Assembly (NCBI GenBank): GCA_963766375.1
Contig: CAVXZG010000007.1
Span: forward strand, 13,484-77,483
Length of the DNA stretch: 64,000 bases
Reading direction: 5' to 3'
DNA from: AC-32 sp963766375
GTDB taxonomy: Bacteria > Actinomycetota > Thermoleophilia > Gaiellales > Gaiellaceae
Part shown: positions 1 through 9,155 of the stretch, piece after piece
Numbering within the stretch: position 1 is the stretch's first letter
How the letters are laid out: every line of letters starts with the position of its first letter
Program-made: the position numbers and the translations under genes
The notes under the pieces: model-generated
The model's database searches: none
The model's input: the letters and a program-made list of their open reading frames with translations, nothing else
What the model was told of the DNA's origin: nothing

Positions 1-1099
1 CCTTGGAGTCGTTGACGACTCGGCCGAGCGGCAGCTGCTGGAGGCCGAGCACGAAGCGCGCCGCCTCGGCGTAGTCGGGGATCGGCTCGAGGGTGGCCGC
101 GGTCGGCTTGAGCTGTGCGACCAGGTCACCGGAGAGCCAGCGGGAGCTCGTACGCGGGTAGGTGATGGCCTTCTTGTCCTCGTAGAGCGACTGTGCGGCC
201 GAGAGTGTTCGCCGGGCCGAGAATCCGTAGCGGCGGTTCGCGTCGCGCTGCAGCGAGGTCAGGTCGTAGAGGAGCGGCGCACGCTCGGACTGCTCCTTGC
301 GCTCGACCGACTCGACGACGCCGTCGGCGCCGGATACCTTCGCGGCGATCTCGTCGGCGCGCTTGCCGTCCTTGAGCCGCGTCTCCTCGCCCTCGAACCA
401 GAGGCCCTCGTAGCGTGGGTCGAACTGCGCGTGCACGAGCCAGTACGGCTCCGGAACGAACGCCTGGATCTCGCGCTCGCGCTTGACCATCAACGCCAGC
501 GTCGGCGTCTGCACGCGGCCGAGCGAGACCACGCCGCCGACCCAGGCGCGACCGCGGATCGTGGCGGCGCGGGTCGCGTTCATGCCCACCAGCCAATCGG
601 CCTCGGAGCGGGAGCGCGCGGCAGCCTCGAGCTGCTGCAGCTGCTCGCCGGGGCGGAGCTTCTCGAAGCCTTCCTTGATCGCCTGCTTGGTCATCGAACT
701 GATCCAGAGGCGCTCGACGGGCTTGTCGACGCCCGAGGTCTCATAGATGTACGCGAAGATCAGCTCGCCCTCGCGGCCGGCGTCGCAGGCGTTGACGATT
801 CGGTCCACGTCGTCGCGCTTGAGCAGCTTGTGGATTACCTTCAGCTGCTTCTCGGCCTTCTTGTCCCGCGCGTGCAGACGGAACTCCTCAGGGAGGATCG
901 GCAGGTCGGCCATGCGCCACTTCTTGAAGCGCTCGTCGTACTCCTCGGGGTTGATCAACTCCACGAGATGGCCCACCGCGAAGGTGATCACGGTGTCGTC
1001 CGACTCGAGGTAGGAATCGTGGTTTTCGAATTTTCCGGGGAGTGCATCGGCCAGGTCCCGGGCGACCGACGGCTTCTCTGCGATCACGAGTGTCTTCAC
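1..1099 (-). CDS. topB: DNA topoisomerase III-like type IA topoisomerase (partial, C-terminus outside window)
   Basis: Single-strand-passing type IA topoisomerase acting on chromosomal DNA. The reading frame from GTG at 1099 is open for 366 codons to the window edge. It begins with the Toprim motif IAEKPSVA (residues about 6-13), has the acidic signature CDAGREGEL (about residues 108-116), the conserved SLGRVQTPTL, and the catalytic tyrosine in ITYPRTSSR at residue 314. The N-terminus matches TopB/topoisomerase III more than TopA, which usually starts with a different Toprim lead, but the C-terminal half is missing so the subfamily call is not final. Divergent from the acyltransferase gene. 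Confidence 0.9.
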   Translation of the reverse strand, partial: MKTLVIAEKPSVARDLADALPGKFENHDSYLESDDTVITFAVGHLVELINPEEYDERFKKWRMADLPILPEEFRLHARDKKAEKQLKVIHKLLKRDDVDRIVNACDAGREGELIFAYIYETSGVDKPVERLWISSMTKQAIKEGFEKLRPGEQLQQLEAAARSRSEADWLVGMNATRAATIRGRAWVGGVVSLGRVQTPTLALMVKREREIQAFVPEPYWLVHAQFDPRYEGLWFEGEETRLKDGKRADEIAAKVSGADGVVESVERKEQSERAPLLYDLTSLQRDANRRYGFSARRTLSAAQSLYEDKKAITYPRTSSRWLSGDLVAQLKPTAATLEPIPDYAEAARFVLGLQQLPLGRVVNDSK

Positions 1100-1188
1100 G
1101 CAGTCCACCTTAGCGAACGCCCTAAACCGCACCGTAGCGGCCGAAAAGCGCGCCTTCGGCGCGTGGAAATGTGACGATTGCGTGCCCA

Positions 1189-1798
1189 ATGATCTCACCG
1201 CTCTACCTATTCGTCGGCTCCCTCAGTTGGCCTTTCGTGCGCGGGCTCTACCGTCTGCGCGTGCGCGGGCTCGAGCACCTGCCCGAAGGCGGCTTCGTGC
1301 TCGCGGCCAACCACACCTCCAACTTCGACCCGTGGCCGCTCGGGCACCCCGCTCCTGCCTCACCGGCAGCTCCGCTTCATGGCGAAGTCCGAGCTCTTCA
1401 ACCCGGTGCTGGCACCGATCCTGCGCGCCGGCGGCGCGTTCAAGGTGCGGCGCGGCGAGGGCGACCTGGACGCGATGCGCACGGCGGCCGAGCTCGCGAG
1501 GGAGGGTGAGATCGTGGTCATGTTCCCGGAGGGGACGCGCCAGACGAAGGGGCTGCGCAAGAAGCACAAGGCGCGGCCGCACACCGGCGCCGCGCGGATC
1601 GCCCTCGCCGCGGGGGTGCCGCTCGTGCCGGCGGCGATCACCGGCACCGATCGCCTCAGCAGGCTCGGGCCCCTGGGAGTCAGCTACGGCGAGCCGATCG
1701 ACCTCTCCGACCTCCAAGGCCTGGACGTCAAGGCGGCCTCGGCGGAGGCGACCAAGCGGCTGATGGCCAAGATCGACGAGCTGAAGGCCGCCGCGTGA
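1189..1798 (+). CDS. plsC: 1-acylglycerol-3-phosphate O-acyltransferase (frameshifted)
   Basis: Transfers an acyl chain to lysophosphatidic acid at the inner membrane in phospholipid synthesis. The HX4D motif NHTSNFD, the substrate motif FPEGTR and the late VPLVPAAI motif are visible. The protein switches frame near 1350: the first frame ends the recognisable part at WPLG, and the continuation LLPHRQLRFMAK is in the next frame, so one base is extra or missing in the GGG/CCCC stretch. About 203 residues, normal for the family. ATG 1189 is preferred; an in-frame GTG lies at 1171. The stop TGA overlaps the GTG of the exonuclease by 4 bases, implying coupling. Confidence 0.85.
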
Positions 1799-2613
1799 GA
1801 CCGCTCCTGGCCGTCGACGGCGACTCGTTCGCGCACCGCGCCTACCACGCGCTACCCGAAGAGCATCCGCCTGAACGCGGTCGTCGGCTTCGCCAACATG
1901 CTGCTGGGCCTCTGGGAGGCCGAGCAGCCGCGCGCCGTCCTCGTCGGCTGGGACACCCTCACCTCGCCCACCTACCGGCAACGAGGCCTTCGAGGCCTAC
2001 CAGAGCGGGCGCGAGTTCGAGGACTCGCTGCTCGAGCAGCTCGAGCTGCTCCCGCAGCTCTCGACCGCCCTCGGCTTCGCGATCGCCAAGGCGCCCGGGT
2101 ACGAGGCGGACGACTTCCTCGCGGCCGCCGTCGCCTCCGAGGACAAGCGCGGCGGCGAGACACTGGTCGCCACCTCGGACCGCGACCTCTTCCAGCTCGC
2201 GAGCCCACGCACGATGATCCTCCAGCCCGTGCGCGGGGTCTCGGAGATCGCGCGCATCGGCCCGGCCGAGGTTCGGGAGCGCTACGGCGTCGAGCCCGAG
2301 CAGGTGCCGGACTTCATCGCCCTGCGCGGCGATCCCTCCGACCGGCTCCCGGGGGCGGCCGGGATCGGGCCGAAGAAGGCGGCGGACATCCTCCGGCAGC
2401 ACACGACGCTCGAGGACGCATTGGCCGCCGGGCGCTTCGCCGCGGAGGCGGAGGATCTGCGCCTCTACCGGCGAATTGCCACGCTAGACGCCTCTGCCCC
2501 GCTCCCTCCCCTCGAAGACCAGAAACCCACGTGGGCAGAGGCGTCCTCCCTCACGCGGGAGCTGGGGCCTGAATCAGCTGGCCGACCGGCTCGAGCGCTT
2601 ATCGAGCTCGTAA
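1795..2613 (+). CDS. 5'-3' exonuclease, stand-alone PolA-type flap nuclease (three frameshifts)
   Basis: Resembles the N-terminal 5' nuclease domain of DNA polymerase I without the polymerase. It starts LLAVDGDSFAHRAYHALP, contains the metal-binding GYEADDF and SDRDLFQL motifs and the helix-hairpin-helix GIGPKKAADIL. The protein has to be read through three frames: shifts near 1856, near 1979 (one extra C before AACGAGGCC) and near 2565 (GGGG for GGG). After the last shift it ends LNQLADRLERLSSS and stops at 2611-2613. Without the last shift the frame would run into the next gene, giving a false exonuclease-deacetylase fusion. Likely role: RNA primer or flap removal in repair. Confidence 0.8.
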
Positions 2614-3446
2614 GCCACCCGGCGCTCGCGGAGCTGCATCCGACCGAGCCGCACGTCGAGAGCCGCGAGCGGCTCCTGGCCCTGCTGGACGCCTTCGAGG
2701 TCGTCGAGGGGCGGCCCGCCTCGCGTGAACAAGTAGAGCGCTGCCACTCGCGCGAGTACCTGGACTTGCTCCAGGCGATCGAGGCAACGACGATGCTCGA
2801 CGGGGACACCGTCGCCTCCGAGACGAGCTACGAGGCTGCGCTGCTCGCCGCGGGTTGCGCCCTGGCCGCGGTCGATCGCGAGGGTTTCGCGCTCGTGCGC
2901 CCGCCCGGGCATCACGCGCTGCCCGCTCGCGCGATGGGCTTCTGCCTGATCGACAACGTCGCAGTCGCGGCCCGCTACGCCCAGGCCGAGCTCGGGCTCG
3001 AGCGGGTGGCGATCGTCGACTGGGACGTCCATCACGGAAACGGCACGCAGGAGATCTTCTGGGACGACGACTCGGTCTTCTTCGCGTCGATCCACCAGTG
3101 GCCGTTCTACCCGGGCAGCGGCGGCCCCGGCGACGGGAACGAGACGACGGTGAACGTGCCGCTTCCCGGCGGCTCCGGCGACGAGGATTACCTGCGCGCC
3201 CTCGACGAGGTCGTCGCGCCGGCCGTGCGTGCATTCGAGCCGGAGCTCGTGCTCGTGTCAGCCGGCTTCGACGCACACGTGGACGATCCGCTCGCCGGGA
3301 TGCGCGTCACCGCCGACGGGTTCCGCGAGCTCGCACGCCGGTCGGCCACCCTTGGCCCACGCGTAGCGGCGGTGCTCGAAGGCGGGTACGACCCGAGAAC
3401 GCTGCCTGGCCTCGTCGCCGCCGCGCTCGAGGGCTTCCAGGAATGA
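2610..3446 (+). CDS. Histone deacetylase/AcuC-family amidohydrolase
   Basis: Zinc-dependent deacetylase fold; bacterial members remove acetyl groups from lysines, polyamines or acetoin-related substrates. Motifs seen: RPPGHHA, the zinc site in DWDVHHGNGTQ, SIHQWPFYPGSG and SAGFDAH, then LEGGYD near the C-terminus. About 278 residues, slightly short for the family. No normal start codon lies before the first conserved residues. The codon at 2610 is GTA, and a single change to GTG would give a GTGA overlap with the exonuclease stop, so I place the start there and suspect a base error. An ATG at 2794 is too late. A strong hairpin follows the stop. Confidence 0.85.
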   Translation, partial: VSHPALAELHPTEPHVESRERLLALLDAFEVVEGRPASREQVERCHSREYLDLLQAIEATTMLDGDTVASETSYEAALLAAGCALAAVDREGFALVRPPGHHALPARAMGFCLIDNVAVAARYAQAELGLERVAIVDWDVHHGNGTQEIFWDDDSVFFASIHQWPFYPGSGGPGDGNETTVNVPLPGGSGDEDYLRALDEVVAPAVRAFEPELVLVSAGFDAHVDDPLAGMRVTADGFRELARRSATLGPRVAAVLEGGYDPRTLPGLVAAALEGFQE

Positions 3447-3448
3447 CA

Positions 3449-3475
3449 ACGGCCGACCCGTCGGGTCGGCCGTTT
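3449..3475 (+). terminator. Rho-independent-like hairpin after the deacetylase gene
   Basis: Perfect 11-bp stem ACGGCCGACCC / GGGTCGGCCGT with a 3-base loop, starting three bases after the stop codon and ending in two more T residues. The T tract is short, as is common in GC-rich genomes. Confidence 0.7.
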
Positions 3476-3589
3476 GCCGAGGAAGCACAGAGCCACCGCG
3501 CTCCGACACCCTTCAAGGTCGGTGTCGTACCCAGTATCGGCTCCTACCGGGGTCGTTGTGGGTGAATTGCATCCCTCACGATGGGTGAT

Positions 3590-4228
3590 TTACGCGGCGC
3601 GGGCGGTAGCGAGGGCGTCGAGCGCCTCGCGGCGCGAGGAGACACCGAGCTTGCGCAGCAGGCTCTTCACGTGCGAACGGACGGTGTGCTCGGAGATGTA
3701 CAGCCGCCCGGCGATCTCGTCGGTGCCGAGGTGCTCGTCCAGCAGGAGCAGCACCTCGAGCTCGCGGGCGCTCAGCGAGGAGGCGATCGTGTCGGGAACG
3801 CCGCTCCCCGCTCCGCCTTCGCGGACCTGTTCGAGCAGTCGCCGCGCGACCTCGCCGGAGAGAGCCGCCTCGCCGTTACCGACCCCGCGGAGGAACTCGG
3901 CAATTCGCTCGGGCGGCTCGCTCTTGAGCAGGTAGCCGGCCGCACCGCCGCGGATCGCGGCGAGCAGGTTCTCCTCGGTGCCGGAGGCGGTCAGCACGAC
4001 GACCTCGGTCTCGGGCGCAGCTTCGCGCAGGCGCGGCAGGGCCTCGAGCCCGCTCATCCCCGGCATGGAGAGGTCGAGCAGGACGAGCTCCGGCCGGAGC
4101 TGCCGTGCCAGCTCGATTGCCTCGGCGCCGTCGGAGGCCTCGCCCACGACCGAGAAGCCGTGCTGGGCCAGCAGCGCCGCCAGAGCGTCACGCGTAATGG
4201 GGTGGTCGTCCACGAGCAGGATCCGCAT
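3590..4228 (-). CDS. NarL/LuxR-family response regulator
   Basis: Two-component response regulator of 212 residues. Receiver domain at the N-terminus (RILLVDDHP, phospho-acceptor Asp in LLDLSMPGMSG, conserved Thr/Lys region ending in YLLKSE), then a LuxR-type helix-turn-helix with LSARELEVLLLL and ISEHTVRSHVKSLLRKLG. It would bind DNA when phosphorylated. It lies divergent to and 42 bases from the histidine kinase at 4271, the obvious partner. The start ATG 4228 directly precedes the receiver, with no room for other domains. Confidence 0.92.
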   Translation of the reverse strand: MRILLVDDHPITRDALAALLAQHGFSVVGEASDGAEAIELARQLRPELVLLDLSMPGMSGLEALPRLREAAPETEVVVLTASGTEENLLAAIRGGAAGYLLKSEPPERIAEFLRGVGNGEAALSGEVARRLLEQVREGGAGSGVPDTIASSLSARELEVLLLLDEHLGTDEIAGRLYISEHTVRSHVKSLLRKLGVSSRREALDALATARAA

Positions 4229-4270
4229 GCAGGCCTTATCGGCAGGGCGCCGTCTGCCGACAAGGGGTTT

Positions 4271-5656
4271 GTGCGGCGCGAACACAAAGACGACTATCAG
4301 GCCTGGCTCTGGGGCGAAGTCCTCCTGGTCGGGCTGCTCGGCGCTTCCCTGGCGCTCTTCGTCGCCTACCCCAGCCTCCGCAACACCTATGCGCTGCCGC
4401 ACGTCCGCCTCGTGCTGGATACCGCGGTCATGCTCGCCGCCGGAATCGTGGCGGTGCTCGCCGGGATCCGCTTCTCGGTGGACGGGCGCCGGCTCGACTT
4501 GCTGCTCTGCGGCGGCTTCACGGCGACGGCGGCGACGACGCTCGCGTTCGCGATCGCGCCCGTGCTCGGCAACGAGCCGTTGCACCGGACCGAGGCCTGG
4601 GCGGGGATCGGCGGCAAGCTCTTCGCGATGACCCTGATCGCGGCGGCGCCGTTCTCGAAGCGTCGCACGAGCGGCCGCGGCCGCCCTCTCGGAGAAATGC
4701 TGGTGGCGGTTGCGATCGTGCTGACTCTGTCGTGGTCGGTGGCGCACCAGGCGGGCACCTCCCTCCCGCCGCTCACGGACGACGGCGCCGGCGACCAGCC
4801 GTTCCTGCTGATGGGCTCGCTCGCCGCGCTGGCACTGCTGTCGCTGATCGCCATGGTCGGCTTCGGCCTCCGGTTCCGCTCGCGCGGGAACGACCTCGAC
4901 CGCTGGCTCTGCCTCGGCGCGACCCTCGCGCTCTTCGCGGAGCTCCACTACGTCTTCACGCCGCTGCTTTCGAGCCGCTTCGTCTCGCAGGGCGACTTCC
5001 TGCGGTTGCTCTCCTACAGCGTCCTGCTCGTGGGCGTCTGGCGCGCGATCCGCTACGCCGAGTTCGGCCGCGCCGTCGCCGAGGAGCGCGCGCGCGTCGC
5101 GCGCGAGATCCACGACGGCCTCGCGCAGTATCTGTTCGCGGTCTCGACCCACGCGAGCATGCTCGAGAGCGGAGCCACCGACCCCGCAAGGACGCTGGCC
5201 CAGCTGAAGGACGCGGCGGCCGCGGCGCAGCAGGAGGCGCGCTTCGCAGTGCTGGCGCTCTCCTCGGCGGGCGGCTCGGCGCCGTTCGACTCCGCTCTGC
5301 GCCGGTACGTCGACTTCCTCACGGCCGACGGCATGCTCGAGGTCGACCTCGAGATCCAGAACGGGATCCGGCTCGCCCCCGACGAGCAGATCGAGGTCTT
5401 TCGGATCGTCCAGGAGGGGCTGGCAAACGCTCGCAAGCACGCCGGCGCCGGGCGTGCCGTGGTGGAGATCGCCGAGCGGGCCGGCGAGCGCTTCGTGACC
5501 GTGGTGGACGACGGCTCCGGCTTCGACGAGGAAGAGATCGCCGCAGGGCAGGGCTTGAAGAACATGCGAGCGCGCGCGGCCTCGATCGGCGGCGGCTTCC
5601 GGCTCGTCTCGGCGCCCGGACGCGGAACCGCGCTCGAAGTCGTGCTGCGCGCGTAG
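4271..5656 (+). CDS. Membrane sensor histidine kinase, NarX/DesK type
   Basis: 461-residue kinase. The first ~260 residues hold about seven to eight hydrophobic segments, an integral-membrane sensor I cannot assign to a named family. The HisKA_3 dimerisation box ARVAREIHDGLAQYLFA carries the phospho-accepting His. The HATPase region has the N box NARKHA, DDGSGFD and GQGLKNMRARA. This class pairs with NarL-type regulators, matching the divergent neighbour. GTG 4271 is the first plausible start; the frame upstream lies inside the regulator's promoter region. A hairpin follows the stop. Confidence 0.88.
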   Translation: MRREHKDDYQAWLWGEVLLVGLLGASLALFVAYPSLRNTYALPHVRLVLDTAVMLAAGIVAVLAGIRFSVDGRRLDLLLCGGFTATAATTLAFAIAPVLGNEPLHRTEAWAGIGGKLFAMTLIAAAPFSKRRTSGRGRPLGEMLVAVAIVLTLSWSVAHQAGTSLPPLTDDGAGDQPFLLMGSLAALALLSLIAMVGFGLRFRSRGNDLDRWLCLGATLALFAELHYVFTPLLSSRFVSQGDFLRLLSYSVLLVGVWRAIRYAEFGRAVAEERARVAREIHDGLAQYLFAVSTHASMLESGATDPARTLAQLKDAAAAAQQEARFAVLALSSAGGSAPFDSALRRYVDFLTADGMLEVDLEIQNGIRLAPDEQIEVFRIVQEGLANARKHAGAGRAVVEIAERAGERFVTVVDDGSGFDEEEIAAGQGLKNMRARAASIGGGFRLVSAPGRGTALEVVLRA

Positions 5657-5688
5657 GAGCGCGGCCGGCCAAAGCCGACCGCGCTCTC
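5657..5688. terminator. Hairpin between convergent kinase and SMP-30-like genes
   Basis: Inverted repeat with outer arms GAGCGCGG and CCGCGCTC and partly paired inner bases around CAAA, directly after the kinase stop and followed by TCAATTC. It sits between two convergent genes and could terminate either. Confidence 0.5.
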
Positions 5689-5699
5689 AATTCGGCTGA

Positions 5700-6660
5700 C
5701 TAGTGCTCGCCCTTGCGCGACAGGCCCGACACCGTGAACGGCGTCGTGCTCGTGGCGAAGTCGGCGTTCACGACGAGGTACCGGTTCTTCGCCCTGTCGA
5801 CCGTCGATGGGCCGCGTAGCGTCGGATCGGTTCGAGTCGCCCGCAGGTCGGCGCGCGTTGCGTCGCCGTGCAGCTTCAGGAACCTGAGCGCCGCCGGGGA
5901 GCCCTGAACGACGATCAGCCGTCCGTTGTCGAGCAGAAGGCCGTCGCCTCCAACGAGCGGGTCGGCCGCAATCTGCCGAATCACGCGACCGTTCGCCGCA
6001 CTGCGCTTGAGGTCGATGCGGAAGAGCTTGCCCTCGTTGGTCTGCACGACGATCAGCTGCTTGCCGCCCTTCCTCGCGACGATGCCGTTGAGGTTGAACT
6101 GGCCGGCGGTGTAGTGGATCTCGGGCTCGACCGGAATGCCCGCAGGCGCGCCAGAGCCCGCCCGGACCTGTGCGGCGGTGATGTGCCACAGCGTGGGCCG
6201 GAACGAATCCGTCACGAACACGTCGCCCTTCCTCGTCACCACCAGATCGTTGAGGAAGCCTCCCGAGCCCGTGTCGAACGTCCCGATCAGATCCTTTGTG
6301 CCGAGGTCGTAGACCAAGACCTTGCCGGTCATCCCGCCCGCCACGTACAGCTTCCCGCGGGCGACCTCGAGCCCGATGGCCGACTTCCCGGAGCCGCCGA
6401 GGATGAACTCGCTCACGGTCGGGTTGTCGATCGTTCCTCGGTAGATCGTGCCGTCACCGGTGGCGCCGACGAAGAACACGCGGCCGTGGTTCGTGCTGGC
6501 CACGCCCTCCGGGTTGCCATGCGTGGACGGATCGAGGGTGAAGACCTTCGTTGGTTTGCTCTTGCACCTTGCCCTTGCCGTGGTCGGCGAGCGCGACCGA
6601 CCCCGAGGCGAGCACCGCGATGCCGAGCACCGCGACCAGGATGTTGCGCCGTTGCTTCAC
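5700..6660 (-). CDS. Secreted SMP-30/gluconolactonase-like beta-propeller protein (frameshifted)
   Basis: About 319 residues. It begins with a signal peptide (MKQRRNILVAVLGIAVLASG, then SVALADHG), followed by a beta-propeller region resembling SMP-30/strictosidine-synthase-like proteins, with PEGVA, GLEVARGKLYVAGG, LNDLVVTRKGDVFVTDS and GDGLLLDNGRLIVV repeats. The signal peptide and propeller are in different frames. The switch is near 6545, where QEQTN continues as KVFTLDPSTHGNPEGVA in the other frame. Start GTG 6660 has a good GGGGAGGG ribosome binding site. The exact substrate cannot be told. Confidence 0.75.
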
Positions 6661-6757
6661 GTCATCCCTCCCCTGGCTTTCGTGTCGTTAGCCGGCTATA
6701 CGCGTTGTAACGCCCAATAGATTGCCAGCCTGGCGCAGACCCGCGCATGACAAATAG

Positions 6758-6784
6758 AAGAGCCCCGCTGGTGGCGGGGCTCTT
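6758..6784 (-). terminator. Terminator of RNase P RNA
   Basis: Eleven-base arms AAGAGCCCCGC and GCGGGGCTCTT around a five-base loop, just beyond the 3' end of the RNase P RNA on the minus strand and followed there by CTATTTG. Confidence 0.75.
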
Positions 6785-6786
6785 CC

Positions 6787-7110
<324 letters not shown>

Positions 7111-7192
7111 GGTCAATTGTAGCCCCGAACGGCCGGGATGGACTGACGCGGGCCGTTCGTGGGACACTCGCCGCCTCACCGAAGGAGGAGCA

Positions 7193-7669
7193 ATGAAGCA
7201 GATATTCGCGCTCTCCGTGCTGGCGCTCGTAGTCGCGGTGGCAGCGGGCGTGGCCCTCGCCTCCCGCTCCGGTGGCCCCGGCCACGGGCAGATGAAGCAC
7301 GGGGCGGCAATCGCGGTGGTCGAGCGCGCCACGACCGACGCGGTCACGAACCCCCCGGGAGGTGCAGGCGCGGTGGGCGACATCCTGACCTTTGCGAACG
7401 ACGTCTTCGACAAGAGCAACAAGACGAAGGTCGGGCACGATCAGGGCTACTGCGTGCGCGTGATCGCCGGCGAATCCTGGGAGTGCGTGTGGACGACGTT
7501 CTTCAACCGCGGCCAGATCACGGTCGAGGGGCCGTTCTACGACACGAAGGACAGCGTGCTCGCGATCACCGGCGGAACAGGGGCCTATGCGCGCAGCCGC
7601 GGCTCGATGGAACTGAAGGCCCGGCCCGGCGGTACAGAGTTCGACTTCATCTTCCACCTGAACCACTGA
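7193..7669 (+). CDS. Secreted protein, allene-oxide-cyclase/dirigent-like barrel
   Basis: 158 residues with an N-terminal signal peptide (MKQIFALSVLALVVAVAAGV). The mature part has the flow of the allene oxide cyclase/dirigent barrel: GDILTFANDVFD, GYCVRVIAGESWECVWTTFF, ITVEGPFYDT, LAITGGTGAYARSRGSMELK. Such small beta-barrels are common secreted proteins of unknown substrate in high-GC actinobacteria. ATG 7193 is preceded by a strong GGAGGAG. The C-terminus overlaps the convergent zinc-ribbon gene by 23 bases. Confidence 0.7.
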   Translation: MKQIFALSVLALVVAVAAGVALASRSGGPGHGQMKHGAAIAVVERATTDAVTNPPGGAGAVGDILTFANDVFDKSNKTKVGHDQGYCVRVIAGESWECVWTTFFNRGQITVEGPFYDTKDSVLAITGGTGAYARSRGSMELKARPGGTEFDFIFHLNH

Positions 7670-7862
7670 GACCAAGGCGACCCGGTTGAGCGGGCTCGGC
7701 AGCACACTCGGTGTCGAGCCCGCTCCCGCACTCCGGACAGAAGATCCCGCCGTGTGCGAGATGAAGCACGAACTCACCGCAGGCCAGACATTCCAGGCTT
7801 GCGCCACGCAGGAGCGCGTTGAGTTCCTGCTCGAGCGTGCTGTTGAGCGGCCGTATCGTCAC
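7647..7862 (-). CDS. Small zinc-ribbon protein coupled to lexA
   Basis: 71 residues. The centre has two CxxC pairs, CLACGE and CPECGS, spaced 17-18 residues as in a zinc ribbon. The start ATG 7862 overlaps the lexA stop (ATGA arrangement), so it is probably translated by coupling and made with LexA under SOS control. The last 20 residues are rich in G, S and P and overlap the convergent secreted gene, so the real stop could be affected by sequence error. Function unknown. Confidence 0.6.
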   Translation of the reverse strand: MTIRPLNSTLEQELNALLRGASLECLACGEFVLHLAHGGIFCPECGSGLDTECAAEPAQPGRLGLSGSGGR

Positions 7863-8482
7863 AGCGACCTGAAGACTCCCGTCACCTTGCCCAGCACCTC
7901 GACGTAGTCGGTGTAGATCGGCTCGAGCGCATCGTTCTCGGGCTGCAGCCGTATGCGGCCGTTCTCCCTGAAGAAGCGCTTGACCGTCGCCTCGTCGGCG
8001 GTCTCGTCCGCCCCGGCGAGCGCGACCACGATGTCGCCGTTCCGCGCGTCCTGCTGGCGCCGCACGACCACGAGGTCGCCCTCGAGGATTCCCGCATTGA
8101 TCATCGAGTCGCCCTTCACGCGCAGCAGGAACTCCTCGCCTCCCCGCGCGAGCGGCTCGGGCACCGCGACGTACTCCTCGACGTTCTGCTCGGCGAGCAG
8201 CGGGCCGCCGGCCGCGATCTCGCCAAGGAGCGGCAGCCGATGCACGTCGTCGGCACGAGCGGTCTCTGGCTTCGGGTCGCGGCGCAGCTCGAGCGCGCGC
8301 GGTTTCGTCGGGTCGCGCTTGATCAGGCCCGCGCGCTCCAGGTTCGCCAGGTGCGCGTGCACCGTGCTCGGCGAGGCGAGCCCGACGGCCTCGCCGATCT
8401 CACGAACCGTCGGCGGGTAGCCGTGCTCGTCCACGTAGTCGGTCAGGAACTTCCAGATCTCCTGCTGTCGGCCGGTCAGCAT
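7859..8482 (-). CDS. lexA: LexA repressor, SOS regulator
   Basis: Transcriptional repressor of the SOS response that self-cleaves when RecA is activated. 207 residues from ATG 8482: winged helix with TVREIGEAVGLASPSTVHAHL, cleavage site AAGG (Ala91-Gly92), catalytic Ser126 in GDSMI and Lys168 in VKRFF. ATG 8482 has an appropriately spaced GAGG. An in-frame GTG at 8530 would place the start upstream of the LexA box, and a GTG at 8491 is also possible. A LexA box at 8513-8526 implies autoregulation. Confidence 0.95.
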   Translation of the reverse strand: MLTGRQQEIWKFLTDYVDEHGYPPTVREIGEAVGLASPSTVHAHLANLERAGLIKRDPTKPRALELRRDPKPETARADDVHRLPLLGEIAAGGPLLAEQNVEEYVAVPEPLARGGEEFLLRVKGDSMINAGILEGDLVVVRRQQDARNGDIVVALAGADETADEATVKRFFRENGRIRLQPENDALEPIYTDYVEVLGKVTGVFRSL

Positions 8483-8512
8483 TCGAGACACCTCGGGGTC
8501 GGGAGCGGTGAA

Positions 8513-8526
8513 CGAACATACGTTCG
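8513..8526. promoter_or_regulatory. LexA (SOS) box upstream of lexA
   Basis: CGAACATACGTTCG, matching the Gram-positive/actinobacterial LexA consensus CGAAC-N4-GTTCG in both arms. It lies 31 bases upstream of the lexA ATG. Two further boxes of the same form occur in this window at repair genes. Confidence 0.88.
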
Positions 8527-8557
8527 CCACCCAAGGTAGCTCTCCTTCCGGACGGCG

Positions 8558-8977
8558 TCAAGCGAGCCGGACGGAACCGTCCTCTTCGAGCGTCCAGTGC
8601 GGGTTGTGCGCGATTTCCCAGGGATGACCCTCCGGATCCACGAAGATGCCGGCGTAGCCGCCCCAGAAGGTCTCGCCGGCCGGCCTCGTGATCCTGGCGC
8701 CCCCGCGCTCGGCCTCTGCCATCACCGAGTCGACTTCCTCTGGAGAGCGCGCGTTGTACGCGAGGGTCACGCCGCCCCAGCCGCCGCTGTCCCGCACGCC
8801 CGTGTCCGCCGCGAGCTGGTCGCGGCCCCAGAGCGCGAGGATCATCCCGCCGGCCTGGAAGAAGACGACATCCTCTCCCTCCTGCCAGCCGCTCGTCCAC
8901 CCGAGCGCCTCGTAGAACTCGCGGGCGCGCCCGAGATCCGACACGCCGAGGGTCACGAGGCTGAGGCGTTGATCCAC
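8558..8977 (-). CDS. VOC/glyoxalase-superfamily protein
   Basis: 139 residues with the paired beta-alpha-beta-beta-beta repeats of vicinal oxygen chelate proteins: LVTLGVSDLGRAREFYEALG at the N-terminus and GYAGIFVDPEGHPWEIAHNP at the C-terminus. These domains bind a metal and act on small hydrophobic or thiol compounds, or only bind them as resistance proteins. The substrate cannot be assigned from sequence. Starts with GTG 8977; monocistronic, between lexA and tRNA-Leu. Confidence 0.8.
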   Translation of the reverse strand: MDQRLSLVTLGVSDLGRAREFYEALGWTSGWQEGEDVVFFQAGGMILALWGRDQLAADTGVRDSGGWGGVTLAYNARSPEEVDSVMAEAERGGARITRPAGETFWGGYAGIFVDPEGHPWEIAHNPHWTLEEDGSVRLA

Positions 8978-9010
8978 GCCCCCTAGTCTTGCACCCGCCG
9001 GAGCGGGCTA

Positions 9011-9096
<86 letters not shown>

Positions 9097-9142
9097 GTCG
9101 CGGGATTGTAGCTACGCCTCTCACGCGCGGGCCGCTGCGTAC

Positions 9143-9148
9143 TAAGGT
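9143..9148 (+). promoter_or_regulatory. Putative leaderless -10 element for tldD
   Basis: TAAGGT seven bases before the GTG start at 9156, with no Shine-Dalgarno sequence in between. It fits the TANNNT-plus-start-codon layout seen at many genes in this window. Confidence 0.5.
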
Positions 9149-9155
9149 ACGCGCG

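Noticed and set aside
3590..5440. A 616-codon minus-strand frame extending the response regulator upstream
   Set aside because: The part beyond 4228 is the antisense shadow of the histidine kinase; regulator homology begins exactly at ATG 4228.
8483..8530. GTG 8530 as the lexA start
   Set aside because: It would put the LexA box inside the coding region; ATG 8482 has a proper ribosome site and fits the family length.
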